The position numbers and the translations under genes were made by a program. A stretch of DNA of 64,000 bases from Parabacteroides faecalis (GTDB lineage Bacteria; Bacteroidota; Bacteroidia; Bacteroidales; Tannerellaceae), in NCBI RefSeq assembly GCF_022809355.1, contig NZ_JAKZMM010000016.1, positions 1-64,000 on the forward strand, read 5' to 3'. Each line of letters begins with the position of its first letter. The stretch's first letter is position 1. The notes under the pieces were generated by a model that was given only the letters and a program-made list of their open reading frames with translations, made no database searches and had not been told where the DNA came from. Positions 15,701 through 23,393 of this stretch are shown here, in pieces.

Positions 15701-17011
15701 AGCTGCTTTATCTATATATACACGCTTGTTCTTATCAACATTACTTGATCCTTGGCTTCCATCATAATCTATATAAGCATAATAATCTGTCTTTACTTCC
15801 AAACCTGTATAATTACCAATTGCAATACCATCATACATCTTTTCAGAAACAGTCAGATATTGATAATATTTATCGCCATTGATTTCCTTAGGATCTTTCA
15901 CCTTTAACAAGACATCATAACCTGCATAGGCATTCGAATTAGTTCCAGTCCAAGCTGTAGTTGCTCCATCATAATTTTCACGCTTCAATAAATCGTAGTA
16001 TGGAGAATTTTCAGCCTCAAATGTATTACCCAACGGATTTGTTGCTAAATTTAAAGCAGCACCAGTTTCTGGATTAATGACAGTAAATTTAGCTTCATCG
16101 CCTTTCTTATCTCCAGCTACAGCATCAGTCCATTTTGAATAATTTCTAATCCAACCTGGGAATGATAAGAAAGAACCATCTGCATCAATCATAGTATTAA
16201 TTTCAGCAGCACTCAACACTTTAGCACCTGCGACAACAGGCTTTACCTTTAATGCCAAATTTGCATTTTTAGCATAGTCACCAGCATTAGCTTTTGAATC
16301 TTTTACAACAACTACAACATTTGAGTTATCATAACTAGTACTTACTCCTGCTCTTGCTTTATCAGCCAAATCAATAGAAACAGAGCTCAACTTAGCTGCT
16401 GATGCCAAATACATTACAGAATCGGCGTTATGGAAGTAAGAATATACACGACTATAATCAAACTCACTACTTTGTGTGTCTGTAGTATATAAATCCCACC
16501 AACTATTGCAACCATCCATCAAGCCATCTTGCAGGAATTTCCAATTTGCATTTGCTTTAGCTGCAGGATCCACTACACCACTTGTATTTACTTGCAAAGC
16601 ATTTTGATGATCAAAGGTCAACTCAAAACCTGTTTCTTTGTTTACAAAAGAAAAACGGCGACCATTTACTTCCACCGGATTCTTCTTAATTCGCCACAAA
16701 GAATGGGTTAAAACAGCATCTTCCACCTTTCGATAAGTCAAATATACCTTACCTGTTGAGTAATCACGTTCTGCAGTCAGCACATGAATTGATCCTTTAT
16801 CCAAATTAGAATCATCAACCTCTACCTGCAACTGGTACCAATAATTTTCATTGATTTCTTTTACTCCCGAAAAGCCATTATCTAAAGCAGCCGCATTTAC
16901 CATACGTGTACGATATGGAATTTCACCATCCTGCGGACAAACTTGAGCTGCTACCGGAAGAGAGCCTGCCAGTAAGGCTAAGGCCATCAAAGTAGAAAAC
17001 TTTTTGTTCAT
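12701..17011 (-). CDS. Giant secreted surface protein, DUF6383 C-terminal domain (A)
   Basis: A 1436-residue exported protein. A signal peptide (MNKKFSTLMALALLAGSLPV, cleavage after AAQ) is followed by a long region with no recognised fold, rich in Asp, Asn, Lys and aromatic residues, as in large S-layer or surface glycoproteins. The last 70 residues (from about EIAAGNVVVAGTNGAVVVKG to the end FKVVVK) form the DUF6383-type domain shared with the 50491-53733 protein. A Cys/His-rich stretch (HGINHSCGHGEWFPGY) has a counterpart in the paralogue. The strongest promoter upstream points away from the gene, so expression may be off in this isolate. Related phase-variable glycoproteins are known in P. 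distasonis; equivalence is inferred. Confidence 0.85.
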   Translation of the reverse strand: MNKKFSTLMALALLAGSLPVAAQVCPQDGEIPYRTRMVNAAALDNGFSGVKEINENYWYQLQVEVDDSNLDKGSIHVLTAERDYSTGKVYLTYRKVEDAVLTHSLWRIKKNPVEVNGRRFSFVNKETGFELTFDHQNALQVNTSGVVDPAAKANANWKFLQDGLMDGCNSWWDLYTTDTQSSEFDYSRVYSYFHNADSVMYLASAAKLSSVSIDLADKARAGVSTSYDNSNVVVVVKDSKANAGDYAKNANLALKVKPVVAGAKVLSAAEINTMIDADGSFLSFPGWIRNYSKWTDAVAGDKKGDEAKFTVINPETGAALNLATNPLGNTFEAENSPYYDLLKRENYDGATTAWTGTNSNAYAGYDVLLKVKDPKEINGDKYYQYLTVSEKMYDGIAIGNYTGLEVKTDYYAYIDYDGSQGSSNVDKNKRVYIDKAAKSGDTPNWPDALEARYHWKVTYYPTNDSLVFEPLNASRMSQAEYSENLNIENTHLANASSEYYFNTVNEGLDYVSGWESDPNNNNFNAMYEKAEGVPVALYAMNFSDPADNKAVLTVGVADGKGVDATNPDYAAACKFDGTAYQTKTGGAKTNPAYVTNGKVDYQADMNLRVKFNHDYTALIRATQENGVYFVNLVTGINSNKYTEKRVNGSYLVADMAGHVVYDVLDEGEQDFTHMPATQWVVERYGCDETEGVNVNEAPTVRIYNREFEDLAFEGQLYVDKDNKDNFYIINHKEYSWNNNNEEVSNHHAYDWFSCSDTIKFTKIEANTLGYLNLNEEDRQEKFYQFQHIYDKNGGLMLGTDETNVLKLMESETVGFEFFSVKVPDFTQQTYEELNQATGEIETKDGYLYDATLSDSVKYGKTSVKADAPQLYKSFYKVKVKDKNQIDNDHLFIAFDNQHNYVIANEADIAAGKNGLAFAVFQVKENNCINGLHYYALVNTTNYDFYPTFVNQDVKVVKNLRKAKDTNGFDFYFLSAKETGDASKPIAFEEGKDQIVFAVRNDRQFTGKLGISAINRTAKLDDLCGTISDVFAVVAGDRPLYATIADEYVNNDKKALDIRTIERQGDESLFEDSSSKEAQRWGMNYLGAENMSKPTSNEGFYIDAVAKSMGTRMPQYLLAVAADSVPAYTYCNVTIDDRVNHGINHSCGHGEWFPGYVEGRFLINFNDSVQAAMIDKVTNADKFKSDNYTRLGFVEAVHRGDSLYVLKYPYTLASIKEEAKDGSGKLFINPLFLSEDSLGKVYDIVPLDGKHNNAVFSFRNTGDAEGENGESSFLIESNDAPNKADGTPQSYYSGVGSFAGAWIKIHNNVPVLAKYYSENSNHNTGDFTDDWVQQGDITEDNTTGEFINQGARFTFNDINKDSEATANEEIAAGNVVVAGTNGAVVVKGAEGKNVIVSTILGKVVANEVVSSDNATIAAPAGVVVVSVDGESFKVVVK

Positions 17012-17084
17012 AATAAATTAATTTAGTATTAATAATAAGTAATTATATCCTCTTGTGTAATATTCGTCTTTATCAAGTCGGTAT

Positions 17085-17291
17085 AAAACGTGGTTTATTT
17101 TCGTCAATAAAAAGCTCGATTCTGTGAAGAAGAAAGGCTTTGTTGCCCAAAACGGGTTGTTTGTACTGTAATTGTTATGTGGTTGATAAGAAAGAGTATA
17201 TATTTGGAAAAAAATTAGGAGGTTTGTTTGCTAGTATCAAAAAAGGATTTACCTTTGCAATACGGTAAAGTCGGGAAGAAACCACCGTTTT
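17085..17291. promoter_or_regulatory. Candidate invertible promoter segment, OFF orientation
   Basis: A perfect promoter (TTTG at 17227-17230, 19-nt spacer, TACCTTTG at 17250-17257) points rightwards, away from the giant protein gene. The reverse complement of this stretch aligns with the promoter of the paralogue at 53852-53882, which faces its gene. Candidate inverted arms are AAAACGTGGTTT (17085-17096) and AAACCACCGTTTT (17279-17291); an alternative left arm is CAAAACGGGTTGTTT (17148-17162). The arms are short and imperfect, so the exact borders are uncertain. Confidence 0.6.
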
Positions 17292-17935
17292 GTTACTACT
17301 CCATTCTATCTATCCTTTTTCATATTTCAGGTATTATTCAGATAGGTTTACTATATATAATAAGGTATAGGAAAGTTCGGTTTTCATTCATGCCTATGAA
17401 TGATCCAAAAGCCGGTGTCTTTTCATAAATTCCCGGCGTATATTAATGAAAAGCCGGCGTCTTTTGCTTCAAAAGTAACGAGTATCAAAATCGATCTTCG
17501 TCAGGTTCGTTTTCGATACTCGTTGGAATTGATTATACCTATATCTGATTTTCTTTTATACCCTTCACACACCTGTTTATCTGTCTCATATTCTGTCTGT
17601 TCCTGTGAAGGGTGTGAAGGTGTCGTTCTTTTGGCTTGACCCAAAAGAACCAAAAACTCAAGATCGTATTCGTTCTTTTCTCTTGAAAGAAAAGAACCAA
17701 AAGTTCAAGGCTCACACTACGGAGGCTACGGTCTTGGTCGCTGCGCTAAAATCTCGGAAAACTCGCCTTTGGCTCAAACAGCCGAGATTTTTTTACGCTC
17801 CGCTCGGTCGACCGCTTAACGCCTCCTCCGTTAGGCCGAAACAATTGAAAATTGAAAATTTATTAGGCCGGATTACATGGGGTATTTAATTCCCCGTTGA
17901 GTTTGGTAAATGCGAGTAGAGGCGCAGCGTGCTGC
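17292..17935. repeat. Modular repeat block, left part (copy 1)
   Basis: No gene. From about 17385 to 17640 lies a module with GCCGGCGTCTTTT repeats and palindromes (CGAGTATCAAAA, CTTCACACA). It recurs in reverse orientation at about 54735-54995. From about 17662 to 17935 lies the left half of a large imperfect inverted repeat that recurs in direct orientation at 54066-54391. Hairpin units such as GTTCTTTTCTCTTGAAAG and its complement recur several times. The block is interrupted at 17936 by an IS. Confidence 0.7.
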
Positions 17936-19338
17936 ACTAGTGTCCCAAGAAAAAATTAACAGTCTATTTTCACTCTATAAATTGAGGAGTAAACTATCAA
18001 AATGTCAATTAACATCATCGAAGAGTGAAGGCCAAAGATAAGATTGATTGGCTTCTTCTTTTACGGAGTCTTCATATCGATCTAATACGTCTTTAAGTGG
18101 TTGCCTTTCAAAGAGAGAGACACTCAAAACTCTCAATAGTTCATAAGTTGTTCCTTTAAAACCATACAGTGCTTTAGCTAAAGCAACCTGGCAATAAGCG
18201 CTAACAGCTACATAAATCTGTATACTTACGGCATTGGCGGAAGTCCCATAAAATCGGGTAACATATAAATGTTGTTTTATCCATCTGAAAAACAGTTCTA
18301 TGTTCCAACGGTTTCTATAAGACTCTGCAATGGTCATGGCCGGTAGTTGAAAATTGTTTGTGAGAAAATCCAATACCTCATTTCGTTCCATACTGTAATA
18401 TTGAACTAGCCTTAAATTTCCCGGATAACCTTTTCTAGCCCATCTGTTGGAAAAAGAAATTTCCTTGTCTCCGTATATAGGAGCTACTGCTGCTGTCAGC
18501 TCTTTAATCACTGAATAAGACATTCCACGTTTCCTCCTCACTACAAAATAGGCAGAAATAGAATCGATCTCTTTCATACTGGCTGTTTTGATATAGGCTT
18601 TATCGAATACGTACATACCTCCTTTACGGTATGGATAATTTTCCATGAATGTCTGATCCCGTTCTTCATGACCGGTTATAAGGCATAGAACTGGTACTTC
18701 ACGTAAAATATCATATAGCGTATGAAGTTTTATCCCGCCACGTCCTCTTTGGGGAACACTCCAATTAAATTTAGTCAGATCCAAATATACCGTAGAGGAA
18801 TCTACAGCAAACAAGCCTGACAGATTAAAACCATCAGACAGGGTAAACAATTCTTTTTCTTCTGTTCCTACCTGAGACAGAGTGATATTCATTACCTTTT
18901 GTGCAAAATCTCTGTATATGGAAACTTCATGTGTGGCATTTGCATGCGAGAGATTGTTACGAGATATATTTTTCCCCATACCTAAGCGATAGAGTTTATC
19001 CTTGTGAGCACGTAAGCTACTTTCTATATCCCGTAAACTTTCACGTCCGGTCAACTGTGCCCACAACATCACCAGAAAATGATTCCAACAACTGTATGTC
19101 TTCATATAACTATTCCCTTCATGTTTTTTTACCAAGTACTCAAAATGATCCCGAGGTCAGAGTGAACATAGCTGATTAAAAATGTAAGCAACTTGAGCCA
19201 TATCTGTAGCAATTTGTTATTGCTGTTAAGATAGACGCAAGAAATCAATTTTAAAATCCTCCGACTGTTTTTTTCGCTGTAAATACATATTTATTAGCTT
19301 CTTATAAGCTATTGTTAATTTTTTCTTGGGACACTAGT
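17936..19338 (-). mobile_element. IS4-type insertion sequence (1403 bp)
   Basis: The terminal inverted repeats begin ACTAGTGTCCCAAGAAAAAA and match on both ends for at least 25 bp. One transposase gene lies inside. The insertion splits a repeat whose uninterrupted counterpart is at 54380-54391. The flanks are GCAGCGTGCTGC on the left and GCAGCACGCTGC on the right, 12-bp near duplicates that are each other's reverse complement. IS4-family elements make target duplications of about this length. Confidence 0.85.
18005..19201 (-). pseudogene. IS4-family transposase with in-frame TGA near its start
   Basis: A DDE transposase of the IS4 family. Recognisable parts are the N-terminal DUF4372-like region (LVKKHEGNSYM, CWNHFLVMLWAQLTGRESLR), the first Asp in FAVDSSTVYLDL, the second in YVFDKAYI, and the Y-R-E-K signature YRNRWNIELFFRWIKQHL. 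The natural start is the ATG at 19201 (MAQVAYIFNQLCSL), but codon 15 is TGA at 19159-19157, after which PRDHFEYLVKKHEGN continues in frame. Without readthrough, translation could only restart at TTG 19135 (376 residues) or an inner ATG, losing the first helix. The remaining frame to the stop is intact, so the mutation is recent or tolerated. Confidence 0.75.
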
Positions 19339-19722
19339 GCAGCACGCTGCGCCTCCATCCCAACGCGACAGGATAAAACAATAAATAACACAATAAGCCC
19401 ATTCGTTTTTTATTGATTGTTATTTGGTTGTGAAGAACGTCGTTTTGAGGCGCAGCAGCGCTACGCCTCTACAGTCGCAAGGTAAGTTCCATGGATAAAC
19501 GCAAGAGAAAAAGAAAATTGTCAATCATCAATTATCAATTGTCAATTGTTTTAGCCTCGTTCTGGTGAGCGTTAAGCGAAGGAACAAAGTGGAGCGGCCG
19601 GAGCGTCGCTGTCTGAGCCGAAGGCGAGTTTGCGGCGCGCACAGCGTAACGTAGTGACGGAGTAGCTCAGCAGACGCAGCCTTGACTTCTTTGGTTCTTT
19701 CTGGGTCAAGCCAGAAAGAACG
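19339..19722. repeat. Modular repeat block, right part (copy 1)
   Basis: No gene. This continues the repeat interrupted by the IS and matches 54392-54721 at high identity, including the stretch from CCATCCCAACGCGACAGG onward. It contains AATTGTCAATTG-type short repeats and the right arm of the large imperfect inverted repeat. Confidence 0.7.
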
Positions 19723-19766
19723 GACATGATCTTGTCCTTATGGACATGTGAGAAGGATAAAAAAAT

Positions 19767-19801
19767 AACGGCTGACTTCCTCTGATGGGAAACCAGCCGT
19801 T
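19767..19801 (-). terminator. Terminator of the Oar-like receptor gene
   Basis: AACGGCTG pairs perfectly with CAGCCGTT; on the minus strand a run of A/T with seven Ts follows. It is 22 bp past the stop codon of the receptor gene. Confidence 0.75.
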
Positions 19802-19822
19802 TCTTATTATATTGATACTTTA

Positions 19823-22800
19823 TCAGAATGTTAATCTTACACCTACTTGAGCATGCCAACGAGATGCGATATCATCTTTAGCTACCTCATTGTTGCTATT
19901 GTATGTATAAGCCGGAGTACGAGAACCATCAACTTCTGTAGCAATTGACTGTACAGACAGCGGTGATACGTTGTAAGCTGAGCTATAGCTTGCACCCCAC
20001 TTCTTATTCAACATATTCGTAAAGTTCACAACATCAAATGTAACCTGAATCTTGCTTCCACGTTCTTTCAAGTAGAAGATATCCTGAGCAATGTGCAAAT
20101 CAATCTGGTGTTCCCAGTCTGACAAGTTCGAGTTACGTTCTGCATACTGACCACGATGATTCTTTGCATAGCTGTCATTCTCAATCCAGTTACCAAATGC
20201 CTGACGGCTTTCTTCGGCAGACATAATAACCGCGCCAGTTTTCTTATCTACATAATCCACGAAATTCATCTGCTGTAATTCAGATTCTGTAGGGATATAC
20301 AACAAGCTGTTACCACGATAACCATCACCGTTAAAGTCGCTCGATTCGTTCATTGTCAAACTGTAACGGCTACCTGAGAAGGCATTATAGATCAATGCAA
20401 CTGTTGTAGCCATCCATCCGTTCAAATACTTCGGTGTTGTATAAGAAAGCTGGATCATCAAGCGATGAGGAATATCAAATTTAGAGAAACCTAATTCGTC
20501 TTCTGAATTAGTATCACGTGAGTAGTTATATTTCCAGTTAGAATAAGCAACAGAAGAAGTTCCATCGTTAACAGCTTTCGCATGTCCGAATGTATAAGAT
20601 GCCGACATATCCAAACCGAAGTTGAAATGCTTTTCTAACAAACCTGAAATAGCATACGTATAGCCCTTATTAGTATTCTTCAGGTTAATGATACTATAAT
20701 AATCGCTCTTCGCATTTGAATAGAATGGAGCTGCAGAAGCCTCAACACCTGGAATAGCATATACTTTTTCACCATTATTAGACAAAGCCAAGTTTTCAAA
20801 GAACACGTTATTCAATGTCTTTGAATAGATACCTTCTAACGTAAACTTCACATCACCCGGCAACATCTGTTCTAAAGCCAAGTTTGTACGGAATACTTGC
20901 GGATACTTGAAATCCTTATCAACTGTTACGATATCCGGTTTAGCAGCCGAACCACTCATTGACTGCAAAGCGCCTAATGGATTATCAGCATATTCACCCA
21001 AAGAAGGAGCATACTGAGTAATATTACCCTCAGCATCTTCTACCTGATTAATAGTAGTTCCCTTCAGTTCCATACCGGTATTGTTGTAGGCGTTACACAA
21101 CCATACAAAAGGAACACGACCAGTGAACAAACCAACACCACCACGAAGTAATGTCTTACGGTCTTCATCAGCATACCAACGGAAACCAACACGCGGAGAA
21201 ACCATTACCTTTGCACCCGGCATTTCACCCACACGTGCATTCAGGCCATTTTCTTCTGCATATTTATTGAAATTCGGATTCGTAGTCGGATCATTAAATG
21301 TCAACGGAATATCAAAACGGATACCGTATGTCAAATTGAAGTCACGGGTGATATCCCATTTATCCTGAGCATAGAAACCAAACTGTCCGGCTTTCATGAT
21401 CGGGGCATATTTCAAATCACCACCTGTCAACTCCGGATCAGTATATTTATAAGAGAACTGATAAGGCGTATCATTCAAGAAGTCATTCAAAGAATTGAAA
21501 TACCAAGAACCATTGGCAGCCTGAATGAACAAGTTCTGCATCCGATAGATTTCATTATGCGTACCGAATGTAAATGTATGGTTTCCTTTATACCAAGATA
21601 CATTGTCTTCGAATGTATAAATATCCTGATTCAAGTAGTTGGCACCAGAAGAATACTCAGTACCGATATTTGCCTGAATCATTGTTGTCTGGTCTGCACC
21701 CGGAACATTATTAATCTGTACAGTCGGACCCTGATAAGCCACATCACGATGGTCACGTACATAAGTAGCAGATGCACGGAACTCATTTGAGATCTGATCG
21801 GTAAAACGAGAGTTCAACTCAGCCACAATAGAGTTGGTCTTATTGTTCATCCGATAACCACTGTTATTGAACTTATAAGAAGTCGTTCCTGAACTATAAT
21901 TATCGTCGAATGAATTATTATGCTGATAACGAACAGCCAACTTATGATCCTTATTGATGTTCCAGTCGATACGAGCCAACAAACCAAAAGACTTGTTTTC
22001 TACATCACGCGCTGAATAACTTTCCTGGGAACCTGTATATTGCTGATACTTATCTGCAATTTGCTTAGCCACTTCAGGAGTCATGTAGTTATCGGTATAT
22101 CCCGGATAAACACTAGAAGGATAAGCTTCTTTCTTAGCTTCTGCACTTACGAAATAGAACAATTTATCTTTGATAATTGCGCCACCCAATGTACCACCAA
22201 ATGTACGTGTATATTGTTCAGACATCGGATACTTCTCGTTATCACGAAGCGCACTGTATTTACCATACATATTTTCATTCGTGAAATAAGAATAAGCTGT
22301 AGCCTGCAGTTTGTTTGTACCTTGTTTAGTAATAGCATTGATACCACCACCGGTAAATCCACTCTGACGAACATCAAACGGAGCAACAACAACTTGGATT
22401 TCCTGAATGGCATCCATAGAAATCGGATTAGCACCCGTCTGACCACCATTCGTTCCGGAAGCAGACAAACCGAACACGTCGTTACTTACCGTACCATCAA
22501 TCTGGAAACTGTTATAACGGTTATTTGAACCGGCAAAAGTAATACCTCCATTCTTGGAAGTCATTGCCATCGGCATATTCTTGATCACATCGTAAACATT
22601 ACGATCAACCGTCGGTGTATTGACAATTTTGCTTGTCGAGAAGTTTTGGGCAGCACCGGTTTTCGCCAAAGCATCCGCCGTAATGACGATTTCATCCAAT
22701 TCTTCCGAGCTAACCTGTAAATTCACATTCAAATCCAAAGCATTACCCAACTCCAATTGAAGTCCTGTAAAAGTAGATTTCTTATACCCTACATAAGAGA

Positions 22801-23044
22801 CTTCCACTTTATACGGTCCACCAGTACGCATACCTTGAATCGTATAACGACCGTCCATGTTCGTAACAGTACCATAAAGAGTACCCGAAGGTTCGTGTAC
22901 TGCTGTAACAGTAGCACCAATCACCGGTTCTTTATTATCATCCAGAACCAAGCCATTGATAGCTGAAGTTGTCACCTGAGCATCAGCGCAAATAACTGTT
23001 GTAGCGGCCAATGCTGTAAGCATTAATTTAGTAGAATAATTCAT
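19823..23044 (-). CDS. Oar-like TonB-dependent outer-membrane receptor
   Basis: A 1073-residue outer-membrane protein. Signal peptide MNYSTKLMLTALAATTVICA, then a carboxypeptidase-regulatory-like beta-sandwich (INGLVLDDNKEPVIGATV, to about residue 110), a plug domain (from DEIVITADAL; SFQIDGTVSND, QEIQVVVAPFDVRQSGFTGG) and a C-terminal barrel ending in VGVRLTF with a terminal aromatic residue. The FDVRQSGFTGGGINAITKQG region and overall length match the Oar-type TonB-dependent receptors of Bacteroidetes rather than SusC. No SusD partner is adjacent. The cargo is unknown; Oar-like proteins are linked to adhesion and export of large substrates in some relatives. Confidence 0.88.
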   Translation of the reverse strand: MNYSTKLMLTALAATTVICADAQVTTSAINGLVLDDNKEPVIGATVTAVHEPSGTLYGTVTNMDGRYTIQGMRTGGPYKVEVSYVGYKKSTFTGLQLELGNALDLNVNLQVSSEELDEIVITADALAKTGAAQNFSTSKIVNTPTVDRNVYDVIKNMPMAMTSKNGGITFAGSNNRYNSFQIDGTVSNDVFGLSASGTNGGQTGANPISMDAIQEIQVVVAPFDVRQSGFTGGGINAITKQGTNKLQATAYSYFTNENMYGKYSALRDNEKYPMSEQYTRTFGGTLGGAIIKDKLFYFVSAEAKKEAYPSSVYPGYTDNYMTPEVAKQIADKYQQYTGSQESYSARDVENKSFGLLARIDWNINKDHKLAVRYQHNNSFDDNYSSGTTSYKFNNSGYRMNNKTNSIVAELNSRFTDQISNEFRASATYVRDHRDVAYQGPTVQINNVPGADQTTMIQANIGTEYSSGANYLNQDIYTFEDNVSWYKGNHTFTFGTHNEIYRMQNLFIQAANGSWYFNSLNDFLNDTPYQFSYKYTDPELTGGDLKYAPIMKAGQFGFYAQDKWDITRDFNLTYGIRFDIPLTFNDPTTNPNFNKYAEENGLNARVGEMPGAKVMVSPRVGFRWYADEDRKTLLRGGVGLFTGRVPFVWLCNAYNNTGMELKGTTINQVEDAEGNITQYAPSLGEYADNPLGALQSMSGSAAKPDIVTVDKDFKYPQVFRTNLALEQMLPGDVKFTLEGIYSKTLNNVFFENLALSNNGEKVYAIPGVEASAAPFYSNAKSDYYSIINLKNTNKGYTYAISGLLEKHFNFGLDMSASYTFGHAKAVNDGTSSVAYSNWKYNYSRDTNSEDELGFSKFDIPHRLMIQLSYTTPKYLNGWMATTVALIYNAFSGSRYSLTMNESSDFNGDGYRGNSLLYIPTESELQQMNFVDYVDKKTGAVIMSAEESRQAFGNWIENDSYAKNHRGQYAERNSNLSDWEHQIDLHIAQDIFYLKERGSKIQVTFDVVNFTNMLNKKWGASYSSAYNVSPLSVQSIATEVDGSRTPAYTYNSNNEVAKDDIASRWHAQVGVRLTF

Positions 23045-23393
23045 ATAATAAAATTTAACAGATAACCTTCATTTGAGAAAGGCTCTTTCAACATTGATTG
23101 AAAAGAGCTTTCAACGACACTTAAAAACGTTGTTCTCTATATACTGAAAACGCTCTTCAGAAACAGATTAATCTTAATATTTATGCAAAAATAAAAATAA
23201 TAACACAAATCTACAATTGCATTTTTATATAAAACGTATGACAAAACCATTTCACTTACAAATCATAAGTAAACGTCCAGTTACATACATGAACAAAAAG
23301 AATAAAGTTTCATTTTCAAATATATTACTACTTTGAAAATGAAACTTTAACATATAAATACAATCTGAAAGTCAGATTGATGTACAGACCTGA
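23045..23393. other. Intergenic region between the receptor and alaS
   Basis: No gene. It contains the leader of the Oar-like receptor gene and, at 23304-23348, the alaS terminator. A GAAAGAGCTTTC-like inverted repeat occurs around 23085-23160 (AAAGGCTCTTTC, AAAAGAGCTTTC and GCTCTTC variants), possibly regulatory for the receptor. Confidence 0.5.
23304..23348 (-). terminator. alaS terminator
   Basis: A perfect 17-bp stem, AAAGTTTCATTTTCAAA pairing with TTTGAAAATGAAACTTT, about 45 bp past the alaS stop. It is followed by a modestly T-rich stretch on the minus strand. Confidence 0.7.
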
